Below are positions 47,519 to 57,252 of a DNA stretch of 64,000 bases, piece after piece. How positions within the stretch are numbered: the first letter of the stretch is position 1; the number at the start of each line of letters is the position of its first letter. The DNA lies in assembly GCA_019059635.1 (NCBI GenBank), contig JAGVRJ010000012.1:1488001-1552000 (forward strand). Reading direction: 5' to 3'. The translations under genes were made by a program, and so were the position numbers. Origin of the DNA: Proales similis (lineage: Eukaryota > Rotifera > Eurotatoria > Ploima > Proalidae). A model generated the notes under the pieces. That model searched no databases. It was given only the letters and a program-made list of their open reading frames with translations, and was not told the origin of the DNA.

Positions 47519-50500
47519 ATGGACAGCTTTTCCGAATCGTTTGGCTTGGGCGCCTTAAGCCGCATGGATCAGAACGATTCAACAACCCCTTTCAAGTCGG
47601 CAGTTAATCGGTCAAAATTTCTCCTCAATGAAATAACTATCGACTCTCCCTCCGGCTTCAATCGAACTTGTCAAGCCAATGATTCAAGAGTTTTCTCTCA
47701 GTCATTTGTTGATTCGGGTAAGAAGCAACCGAGTCGTTTTTAATCATCCATCATCACACAACAAGCCTCTTTCTTCATTAGCAAGCAGCAGTGGAGTATT
47801 CGCTCAGTTTAAAATGGACACATACAAGCACACTGAAGACGAGCACAACCTAAGTGAGTTGTTGAATTCTTATCGCGATCAATGTGACGAGCAGATCAAG
47901 TTTGGCGAGCAGCGGCTCGAGCAAATGGCGTCGAATTGGTCAAAGTAAATTTCTTCGAACTAGTTTCAAACAATTAAAGCAAATTTGCTTATTTCAATCA
48001 CAGAGAGAGAGCAAGAAAGCAAAAAGCTGAAATTGAACAATACGAAACTGAGCGAAATTTGTGGAATATCATCCACTCGTTTCTCGACGATGAAACTCGG
48101 AGCCAGAATTCAATGGAAACTCATCAACAAGAATTCAATGAAGGCCTTAACGAACACCTAATTGTAGAAAATTTACTCAAGAGCAACGCATTCGTGCGCC
48201 GCGTCAAGTTAGTGCTAGATTGGCTGGAGCAAACATTTGCGCGGTCAGAACGCATGCGAATGGCGCGTGAGAAAATGGCTTCATTCACCGAGAAAAGCGC
48301 CAATTGGGATAATACTCTCTTTCACTTGAGAAAGGCAACTAACAATAGCGCCTTTTCTGGAAGAGATCTCGTTAACGAACTGGTTAGTGTCTTTTTATTT
48401 CGCCCACTGGTTTTGCTTCTTTTCCAACAATTTCGTCTATTTTCAACTCTTAAGGACCCAGATGCTCCTGCAAGACAGGCAAAACCACTGGACCACGCCG
48501 ATCAAGAAGACGAGCTTCGAATCATGGAATTTATATTTTACTTCATTCGTGCGGGCGACTTGAAAGGAGCACGTGACTTTTGCTTTAAAATTGGCCAGCC
48601 CTGGCGGGCAGCCACACTTGAAGGATTTCGAACATACCGTGACGAGAACTTCAATCGCCCGACGTTTCACAATCAAAACAAGTCGATTGAAATGCTTCAA
48701 AGCGAAGGAAACTTTAATCGTGACATTTGGCGTCTAATTGTACAAGGTCTTGTCAACGAGGTCTGTCTCGCTTTTTTGGAAATTCGGCCAAATTCTGTGC
48801 CTAGCTCAGTTAATTGTTCTCAAGACCAACTTCAGTTCATTTGAAAAAGCTGTTTACGCAGCTCTGGCCGGTTTCATAAGCCCTGTACTTCCAGTTTGCC
48901 GAACATACACAGATTACGTATGGACTTTTTTCAATGCACTCTATAAGAATCTCATCGAACGCGAGATAAGGTAAGGCATTCGTTTTGCTAATTTCAACTA
49001 ACTCCCTGCCCGAATGCGTTTGAAATACTAATCTACTGAACAAAAAAGACGCATCATCACCGTCAGAGAGTTCACAACTCTTCCTTTCGACGCGCTGGAA
49101 GAGAATATATTTGAAGACATTGAAAAATGGACAAACGTGGAAATAATCGCGCGAACTTTTGATCGCATACAAAACTTGATTCAAAACAGTGGAATGAGCT
49201 CACTTGGCTCGGTTTTGGCTTCTATGCCAAGTCAGGCAATAAGCGAACTTAAAAAGGATATACAGCGGCCATTTTCTACAATTCTCAAGCTCGTTATTAT
49301 ATCTGGCATTGAAGGCTTTCGAATCAGCACCTCAGGTAATAAGCACACAAGTCGTTTCGTTAGGCGTTCAACGAATTCAAACTTTGGATTTAGAAACGCT
49401 CGCTTTTGCTCGAACGGTTCTTAGTGACCAGACAGTTTGTGGTAACCTGCTTCGCTTCTCTACACATTTGGCCTTGTTTTACCTGGCCGCATTCAATCTG
49501 AGGGTAAGACGTTGGCAAAACAGACTCAAGCATCTGCTTCTAATTGATATTTAACAGGACGATTCCTTTGTCGCCATTTTGGACCGCTACGTTCTTTATC
49601 TGGGAGAGATCAAGCAAAAAGAAATTGTCGCTTTCTACGCCTCATATTTACCTGACGAGCTCAAGATTCGAAGATATTCAGCACTTCTCAAAGGTTTACC
49701 TTTTTTTCTCAATGGACTTTTTTTTCAATGATGCGATTGTCAATTTTCATCAGATGTGACCGACCAAAAGGAGAGATTGAGGCTTCTCGAACTGGCCAAA
49801 GAGCGAAACATGCCGATCGAAGCGATTACTCAGAATATTGTGGAAAGCATCAGCCGCCAAGCAGTCTGGAGCGCACCAGAGCTGACCATGAATCAGACCA
49901 ACCTTTCCAACACGTTCATGATTCAAAAATCGACCGAGCGATTCGGCCCGGCCGACGAGAGAGGCTTGAGCGAAGAGGATCGAGTTAAAATAAATGCACT
50001 TGATTGGGTGGCTTTCGAGCCAAGGCAACGACTCAAGCTGCTTGAATATGCCAACTTGACAATGAGATACTTCATGCTCGAGCGAAAGAGTCTCGAAGCC
50101 GCACAGGCGGTTTGCAAAAAAGTGCCCGACGACACCATCCAGAGTGTAGCTCTCGAGTTCAGCTCTGGAGGCTCTCGTTCTTTGAGTCTCGAACTCGAGC
50201 AGATTGTTTATCATCTGCCTTGGCACGTCTCAAACAGCATCAAAGAGTTCTTTTGCTACCGGGACTACATTCAGGCGTTGAGACACTACAACGAGTGGTT
50301 TGAGTTCTACCATAAAGAACAGCCGCAAAAGCCAGAGCGAAAAGAGCGAAATGAAGCCGAAATGACATTTGCCGATCGAATGGCTTTTGACTATCAGATG
50401 AAGCAGTTTCAGGACACACACGCCCGCTGGATGGCACGTGCAACTACGCTTGCGGATAAAGTCAAATCAAGCTTCTTTGCCCTATTAAAATTCCCATTCG

Positions 50501-50856
50501 GTGGCTGGATGGCCGATATGAACTCGAGCGACAAGTCGGGCGTCGATCGACGGCAGCGAACGAGCGACGAAGTCGATATGGAGCAGAGCGAGAGTGACGA
50601 TGATAAGCAGCGTCGTCTCGAGCAATTGAGTGCGCTACGAAAATACTACTTGCCTAACATCTGTTTTATTTTGCTCGACATGCTAGAAAAAATGGGTCTC
50701 AACTTAGAAGAGCTGCGACTTTGCGAGCTAGTTGCTGACGAACGCTACGGTCTCTATAATCTGTTTGATGCAAAGCAGTTAAGCTGTTTCTTAGATAAAA
50801 CTGCTGACTCTTCAATTCGCCTACTAGATCAAAACTCCGATTTTCTTGCCTATTAA
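47519..50856 (+). CDS. NUP107: Nucleoporin NUP107
   Basis: Scaffold subunit of the Y-shaped NUP107-160 complex of the nuclear pore, also acting at kinetochores in animals. Exons: 47519-47717, 47782-47944, 48004-48382, 48455-48760, 48825-48970, 49049-49335, 49394-49503, 49558-49693 and 49754-50856, giving 942 residues (vertebrate protein about 925). A Ser/Thr-rich N-terminal segment of about 80 residues precedes the alpha-helical solenoid. Diagnostic blocks are LDPDAPARQAKPLDHADQED, FIRAGDLKGARDFCFKIGQ followed by PWRAATLEGF, EKAVYAALAGF, the IDW-like VKINALDWVAFEPRQRLKLL, and FGGWMADM near the end. The C-terminus LLDQNSDFLAY matches the conserved LLDQG...GYE ending. Between exons 7 and 8 a 58-nt intron is chosen; a 28-nt alternative keeps frame but is implausibly short. 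AATAAA at 51010-51015. Confidence 0.94.
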
Positions 50857-51009
50857 AAACCAATGCCCTGCCTCTCTCGCTGACCTCATTTAATTCCGAT
50901 CTGTTGTGAGGCTCTCAGTTGGCCATCTGGGACTTATTTTCCAAATGTCACAAAAGCACAAGCCACATCATCTCAATGACTTCAATTGAGCTTAATTTCA
51001 ATTCTAATG

Positions 51010-51015
51010 AATAAA
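51010..51015 (+). terminator. Poly(A) signal of NUP107
   Basis: AATAAA about 155 bp after the NUP107 stop and about 105 bp before the next start codon. Confidence 0.55.
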
Positions 51016-51118
51016 AATTGCCTGAATTCGCATGTCTTCACCACAATTCATTTTATGCCGATGCGCTCAATAACTACCAGAATTCAATTGAAGTGATTTT
51101 AATTCGTTTAGAAAAAGT

Positions 51119-52600
51119 ATGGAAAGCAATCCAGTCGGATTCACTTTAAATGAGGATGGCCATCTCTGCGTTGACGGTACTCCGCTTTCCAGCTTCATCA
51201 GAGACTACATTGATGAAGATGATCTGCTGGCCGAAAGCGAAATAAAGCTACGCGACGATCTGTCACTTGATCCGAGTGGAACCAAACTCATCACACCATT
51301 TTTCATTTACAGTCCGAACAAGCTGCGCGCGAACATGAACGCATACCAACAGGCGTTCAATAAGGAAATTACTCAAAAACTCGGCATCGAAACTATCATT
51401 TCTTATTCGATGAAGGCAAATTTCAATCCGAGCATATTGAAAATGTTCCGTTCTATGGGCAGCTGGGTATCCTTGGTCAACTACAATGAACTGCGTGCAG
51501 CGCTTAAAATGGGCTTCAAAGGGGACAATCTGATATTTAATGGAAACGGCAAAACGTTTCCTGAAATCAGAATGGCCATTCAAGCTGGCTCTTATCTCAA
51601 CGTGGACAGCGACTTTAACCTCAAAGATACAATCCGAGTGTGCAAATATCTTCGTGAGCAAAAGCTTGACGCTTGTCTTCCAGCCAAGTTGATTATTCGC
51701 ATCAAGAAATCATTCGGAACAGCCGGTGGCATTCATTCGTATTTAAACACTTCAATTGAAACGTGCAAATTCGGTGTTGCCGAAACCGAGTGGGAGTCAC
51801 TGCTAGAAGTAATCAAAGCAAATCAAGCAGACCTCAAGCTTGTCGGTTTTCACTCCCACGTCGGGTCAACCATTAAAACCGAAGAGGTATTCGAACAAGC
51901 TGTTCAAGGCCTAATTGGCATCACAAAGATAGCAATTGAGCAACACGGAATAGAAACAATAGAGTTGCTCAACTTTGGCGGGGGCCTTGGCATTGACTAT
52001 GAGCATCAATTTAGCAAAACTGCCCAAAACACAAATTTCATCAAACCGTTGCCATCACCGCAAGACCTGGCAGCCGCGATTTCTCGCAATCTTAACCTCA
52101 CTGGTCTTGAGTGTAAAAACATTCGAATTGTGGTCGAGCCAGGTCGCTCGTTGGTCGGCGATGCGGCGATTCTCATTTCGAAACTGATCGGAGTCAAACG
52201 AACAAGCTACCGCAACTTTTTGGTTGTTGATGCTTCAATGTGCGAATGCATTAGACCTTCATTGTATTCGGCCTATCACTACGTGAATTACATTGAGCCG
52301 AGCAAGGATCCTGAAAATCTTGAGCCACCGCTTTTGTTCGACGTCGTCGGACCCGTATGTGAATCAAGTGACTTTATCGGCCTTGATCGTTTTATGCTGG
52401 TTCCTACCGAAAAGGACATGTCACGTCCGGTTTACATGGCCGTCTGGGACGTGGGCGCTTACTGCAATGTAATGCAAATGAACTATAACCTTCACCGAAG
52501 ACCAAGCGAAGTGTTTTTTGACAACGGCCGCCTGTTTCTAAGCCGCACTGCTGACACGCTGGATCAAATTCTTAATCCATACGTTGACTATCGTTCGTAG
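51119..52600 (+). CDS. Diaminopimelate-decarboxylase-like PLP enzyme
   Basis: Fold-type III (alanine-racemase-like) PLP decarboxylase of 493 residues in one exon. The PLP Lys is K99 in ISYSMKANFNP. Other active-site landmarks are HSHVGS (245-250), NFGGGLGID (about 285-293), the specificity segment EPGRSLVGDAAIL (340-352), CESSD (Cys414) and DVGAY with Tyr448. The EPGRS followed by a small-residue helix, together with VVGPVCESSDFIG and IRPSLYSAYH, is the pattern of meso-diaminopimelate decarboxylase (LysA), the last step of bacterial and plant lysine synthesis, and differs from ornithine decarboxylase (EPGRY) and carboxynorspermidine decarboxylase. An N-terminal extension of about 50 residues precedes the barrel. 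Animals generally lack the diaminopimelate pathway, so the substrate here is uncertain. Base composition is similar to its neighbours. AATAAA at 52688-52693 indicates a nuclear gene. Confidence 0.85.
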   Translation: MESNPVGFTLNEDGHLCVDGTPLSSFIRDYIDEDDLLAESEIKLRDDLSLDPSGTKLITPFFIYSPNKLRANMNAYQQAFNKEITQKLGIETIISYSMKANFNPSILKMFRSMGSWVSLVNYNELRAALKMGFKGDNLIFNGNGKTFPEIRMAIQAGSYLNVDSDFNLKDTIRVCKYLREQKLDACLPAKLIIRIKKSFGTAGGIHSYLNTSIETCKFGVAETEWESLLEVIKANQADLKLVGFHSHVGSTIKTEEVFEQAVQGLIGITKIAIEQHGIETIELLNFGGGLGIDYEHQFSKTAQNTNFIKPLPSPQDLAAAISRNLNLTGLECKNIRIVVEPGRSLVGDAAILISKLIGVKRTSYRNFLVVDASMCECIRPSLYSAYHYVNYIEPSKDPENLEPPLLFDVVGPVCESSDFIGLDRFMLVPTEKDMSRPVYMAVWDVGAYCNVMQMNYNLHRRPSEVFFDNGRLFLSRTADTLDQILNPYVDYRS

Positions 52601-52687
52601 TTATAGTTCGTATACTCCTGCCGTCAAGTTCCCAAGAATTCACTTTAACTTGAGCTTCGCATTAAAATTGCATTCCAGTGTAGAATG

Positions 52688-52693
52688 AATAAA
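52688..52693 (+). terminator. Poly(A) signal of the decarboxylase gene
   Basis: AATAAA 88 bp after the stop codon. Confidence 0.55.
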
Positions 52694-52882
52694 TGGTTGA
52701 AATTTCCTCAACTTATTTGATATAATCTGAGCTTCTCAGCTAATAATTCAAAAATGAAACGAAATTCGGACATTTGAGAACGCAATCAGCTTGGTTGCTA
52801 TGGAAACAAAATGTCACTGGACATTATGCTGACCATGGTCTTCGCTCGTGTTTTAATATAAATTCCGGCTGATTAGGCTGAG

Positions 52883-55707
52883 ATGGAGGCAATTTTAGCC
52901 CAGATTGGTAAACAAGATGAGCAAATCGAAGAGCTTATTCGTCTTCAAGATCAATTGTCAAATGTTGAAAGTCAACTACTTGCCGCCCAGACGCGTTTGG
53001 ATCACAAGTAATTAGCCTATAATTATTTTAGAATTTAAGACCCTTTAATTTCTTTTAAAGAGATCGCGAGAATGCCGAACTTCTACGTGAACTTACCAAA
53101 AAGAGCAAAGTGCTAACCGAAAAATCTACCGAAGTACTTTTGATATGAGGCGAACATTTTCTTTATTGTCATTATTTATTCTTTATAGTTGGAATGTCTG
53201 AGCCGTCGATTTGAATCGATTGAGTTTTACTACAACGAATTGGTCGAGAAGCATCGGCTGAGCCTTGAGTGCATGACTCGACAGCAGGCAGAAATAGAGA
53301 AATTTCGTAAAAAAGTCGATCGCCTTCAGGTAAAGAGTATTTCATTGGAAATTCTGTACAATCAAAGAACTTCGAGTCATTAGAGCGCCAAGGAGAAATC
53401 CGAATGTGATCGTGGCCAACTCCAGGAACTCTTTAGAGACGAGATTCAAAAGCTGGAGGAATTATTTGCTCAAGTAGGTTACAAACAGGACTCAATTATA
53501 CACGATTTGTACGAATGAATCATCCCTTTACAGGCAAATGAGCAGAAGCAAGCTAAAGAAAAAGAACTCAAAGAGCTCGTTGAGAAAAATAAAAAACTTC
53601 AGGATGACTCGGACAGCAAGGAGATGAAATGCAAGCAACTTGCCAGTTCTCTTGCTCAAGTTCAAAATGAGCTGAAGCAACTAACTGAACAGCAGCAGAG
53701 CGACGCCGAAGAAAAAAGAGCCAGAATAGCTTCGAGTGAGAGCCGTGTTCGTTCACTTGAGCTCAAATTAGCACAAACTGAATCCAAGCTTGACGAAGCA
53801 ACTCTTAAACTCAGTCAATTTCAAACAGAGCTGTCCAAACAAGTGATTAAACTTAGTTAACAAACAACCGTTGATCTTACTCAATACTGATCGCTTTAAG
53901 GCGGAATGTTCTTCAGAAACTCTTCAGAAAAGCAAGGGCCAATACCAAGATCTCCTCGAACGCTATCAATTGAGCGTTGAAGAGAACCGTTCTCTACTCG
54001 ACTTGGTCGAGAAACTTCAATCTGAAAAGAATCTTCGTCTCACAGCACTTAACCAAAAAGTAAAATTTCAATTTTTTTTCAAATTACTCATTTTTATTTA
54101 AGCGATTTAATTGTTCAGTTAGAGAACGAGCAGCAATTTTTGATGCAATATAAAGCCGAAAATGAATGTCTTCGCGAGAAACTCTTTCAAGTTGACCGCC
54201 TTGAAAGCGAACAAGGCTCTCGGCTCGTTCACTTTAAATCACTGCTAAGGTTTCATTCTCAATCTAAATTGATCTCTATTCACGTTGATTTATCATAAAC
54301 TGACAACAGTGCCTATAACGAAGAAAAAAAGGAACTGAGCGAAAAGATTAAGAGCTTTTCTCGCGCATTTAAAATGGAGAGGCAAAACTGGATTGAGACC
54401 AAAGTGCAACTCGAAGAAGCACGTAGTACCAGTAAGACTAGTTCAGTCTCCTCTCACTCCATTGTACAAAGTCTTATGAAATTAGTTGTCCAACTCGACG
54501 AGCGATGCAGAGCCACGGAGAGGAAATACGGCGAAGAATGCGAAAAAGTTCATGGCCTTCATTGCGAAATACTCTCTGTTCGGGTAATTTGACGTTTTCG
54601 CCAAGAGGAAAGAGTTGTATTTAAATTATTTGCAAAGGGTTCACTTGATGCGGCAGTCAGAGACCTGAACTGCTTCAATTCGATGATTTCGGGCAAAAAC
54701 GAGGAGATAGCGGCGAAAAATCAGACCATCGACCAGTTAGAAGCTTCAATTGAGTAAAAAAGATTTGATGCTAGCCCCCTTGATCATTGCTTACCAATGA
54801 TTTATGAAGCCGTTTAAACTCCGAACTGAGCAAGCGTAAAGCAGAGGTAGAGAACAGAATCCGTCAGGTAATTCTACAGCCTCCTTTTTACTAATTTTAA
54901 GAGCAAAACAATTTATTTTATTGATACTGAATAGATTGAAGAACTCGAGATGTGCTTCAGAAAAGAAAGATCTCATTTCCAAACTGAAAATCAAGAGCTT
55001 GTTCGAGACATTCAAATCATGAGTCAAGAGCTGATGCTTAAACAAGAGACGGTATTAATTCAAGTACTAAATAGAATCATAACAAAATGAGACTGAATTG
55101 GTCGTGACTGAAGCTCAACGCGGTGAAAGAAAGTCAAGAAAGATTTCAAGAGGATTCGCAAAGTCTCATGTTTAAGGTGAATCGATTGGAAAAAATGCTT
55201 GAATGTCAGAAGCTCGAGATAGAAAGCAAAGATGCTTTGATCAAGCAACTCGAACTGGTGAGCAAATGGGGTTTAAAAAATCAAGCTCGAATTTAACAAG
55301 ATCCTTAAACCATCTATAGGCTGCGGTTGACTATGAGAATGAACTTGAACGCTATAAAATTTTTGTCGTAGAGAACCAAAGTCTAAAGTGAGTGAGGGCG
55401 CAGTTTTCCTATTTCATAATTCAAATTACATATTCTGTTAAGCACTGAGAAATGCTCACCAGTTGAGGTCAAGCAAACGCAGACTGATTTTATTTTTGTC
55501 CCAAAAGGATCAGTCACTGACAAAGAAGAGCTGAAACAAGAGGAGTCGAGCTTGAAAAGACTTCAAGAGCTTGAGGACGCTCTTAGATCAACAAAAGAAA
55601 CAATCGATTCAATGAATGAGCTCTTGGTTCTTAAAGAGGCCGAGATCGTGCGCTTGAGGACGAGCGTGAACATGATAGAACGGCAGAGATCTCTCCAGCC
55701 CTTTTGA
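52883..55707 (+). CDS. Long coiled-coil protein, unassigned
   Basis: Fourteen small exons join in phase: 52883-53007, 53061-53133, 53189-53329, 53384-53473, 53534-53842, 53901-54059, 54119-54249, 54310-54583, 54638-54753, 54831-54867, 54935-55051, 55114-55257, 55320-55387 and 55443-55707, giving 682 residues. Nearly the whole protein is heptad-like coiled coil rich in Glu, Lys, Leu and Gln, from the N-terminal MEAILAQIGKQDEQIEELI to the C-terminal LLVLKEAEIVRLRTSVNMIE. A less regular Ser/Thr segment occurs near 405-415 and another around 590. No head domain, signal peptide or membrane span is present. Such proteins are often centrosomal, ciliary or Golgi-associated, but nothing here decides. 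The acceptor at 54830 is weak. The gene is intron-rich compared with the single-exon enzyme beside it. AATAAA at 55752-55757. Confidence 0.75.
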
Positions 55708-55735
55708 TTCATATTTTGCTTTTGATTAAGTTTGT

Positions 55736-55757
55736 TTTATTCAATAGTGAAAATAAA
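55736..55757. terminator. Crossed poly(A) signals of coiled-coil gene and PIGC
   Basis: The minus-strand signal for PIGC (TTTATT) is at 55736-55741 and the plus-strand AATAAA for the coiled-coil gene at 55752-55757. Each lies past the other's, so the two 3' untranslated regions overlap; stop codons are only 84 bp apart. Confidence 0.6.
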
Positions 55758-55791
55758 TTGAAACGAGAGTAAGCAAGCATGTGTGAAATTT

Positions 55792-56981
55792 TTAACTTTG
55801 CAGAGGAACTGCTTCATCCCAGGGGCCGTGAATTGTTCTTGTATAAAATATCAAATTGAAAAAGCGATGAATGTGCACTGAGAGGACATACCGCTTGAAT
55901 GATTGAAGTTGAACCAGGATAGCCGGGCACACAAATGTGACTACTGAGCAAATGGACAAATAGAACGCAAACAAATGCCAGAGTGCCAAATTCAGCAGGA
56001 ATGCTGTGCACAGCAAAATATGCAATACTGTCAAATAGGCCACGCAATGAACATTTTTCTTCTGTTTTTGAATAGAATAAGTTTTAAAATATAGCTCTGT
56101 TCGAAGAAGTTACGACCTTAAGAAATTTTCGACACTCGGGCCAAATGGCGAACAGCAAAAAGGACACAGATACCAAAGTGAACGTCAGAAATGGACTTGT
56201 CGCAAAACGTGACGCTAGGCAAACACAACCGAACAAGGCGGCGTTTATCGATATCGTCTTTGACACTCTTTTAGATTCAACTTGTCATTTTTGGTTTCTT
56301 CCGAATTTCGATTGCTAAGAATTATTTGTTTACAGTTAAGACTTACATAGTTACTTTGAACGAGTCGTAGTCGTGAAACAAAAGGTTAAGACAAAACATG
56401 AGAGCAGCGCCCGCGTAGATTGTGTCGGTGCTGATCGTTTCCGTCAAACTGTTTATAATTGGCGAAAGACCATACGTAAAAAGGCCAAACTTGACCATAT
56501 TAGCTGCATCTATATAGGCTATTTAAAACCATTTCAACTGTACATGAAGCGAACAAAATCATTTTAATCGATGTTATACTTTGATGCCAAGGTGTGCCAC
56601 CGGCGAAAATTCTAGCCATGTAGATTATCAAAACTATCGGTAAGATAATATAGCCCATCAACGCTTCGACTGAAATCAATTCTCTGCGAAGATAGATAAA
56701 CAGCATGATGAAGATCAAGACCGTACTCAACTGATGGAGTACCAAACCAGAGTAAAACACACATGTCCAGTAAGTGTAGATTTTAGCACTAACTTTTTCA
56801 CAGATTAAACAAGCTAAAAAGACAGAAACTCTTTAAGCTACGAATGATCACCATTGGTCCTCTTTTGACTGAGAAAGAACTCGTCCACATAGTTGTCGGG
56901 GAGGCCATTGTTAATGTAAAGCTTTCTTCTTCGCCTCTCCGAACTTGAAGAAACTGCTTCTGAACTCATTGTTTCGTTCAT
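55792..56981 (-). CDS. PIGC: GPI-N-acetylglucosaminyltransferase subunit C
   Basis: Multi-pass endoplasmic reticulum subunit of the GPI-GlcNAc transferase, which adds GlcNAc to phosphatidylinositol in the first step of GPI-anchor synthesis. Minus-strand exons: 56852-56981, 56580-56792, 56347-56503, 56117-56267, 55892-56061 and 55792-55837, giving 288 residues (human 297). The hydrophilic N-terminus contains GLPDNYVDEFFL. Conserved blocks are FTYG after the third exon begins (FGLFTYGLSPIINSLTETIS), STDTIYA, SINAALFGCVCLASRF, and the near-invariant C-terminal TIHGPWDEA, created by the last splice. At least seven hydrophobic segments fit the family topology. All phases agree. The 3' end overlaps that of the coiled-coil gene on the other strand. 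Confidence 0.93.
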
Positions 56982-57079
56982 TTTAATTCAAATCATCGAC
57001 TGAAAATGTTTAGAAATTTTTAAAAATAAGATGGATGACCAGAGGAAACTTTACAATTGGATTTTTGAATATGTAAGCA

Positions 57080-57085
57080 TTTATT
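57080..57085 (-). terminator. Probable poly(A) signal of CDC25
   Basis: TTTATT on the plus strand, about 170 bp past the CDC25 stop codon on the minus strand. Confidence 0.4.
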
Positions 57086-57252
57086 AAGTCTCGAATAGTA
57101 AAATTAGCGAATCATGTTGACCGTTTAGGAGGGTCTTGAAGGCTTGATTGATATTTAAAAAAATTACTAGGCGATTAGCGACGTTTTTACACAATTGTCT
57201 ATACATTCATAGAGGCGCTGGGTTGAAATAAAACTTGTTCTCTATGGGCCGG

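Noticed and set aside
49336-49363. A 28-nt intron in NUP107
   Set aside because: It keeps frame, but an in-frame 58-nt intron (49336-49393) with a normal acceptor fits the size range seen across the window.
51119-52600. Decarboxylase as bacterial contamination or ornithine decarboxylase
   Set aside because: It is flanked closely by animal genes with a eukaryotic poly(A) signal, and the EPGRS and CESSD pattern is of LysA type, not EPGRY of ornithine decarboxylase.
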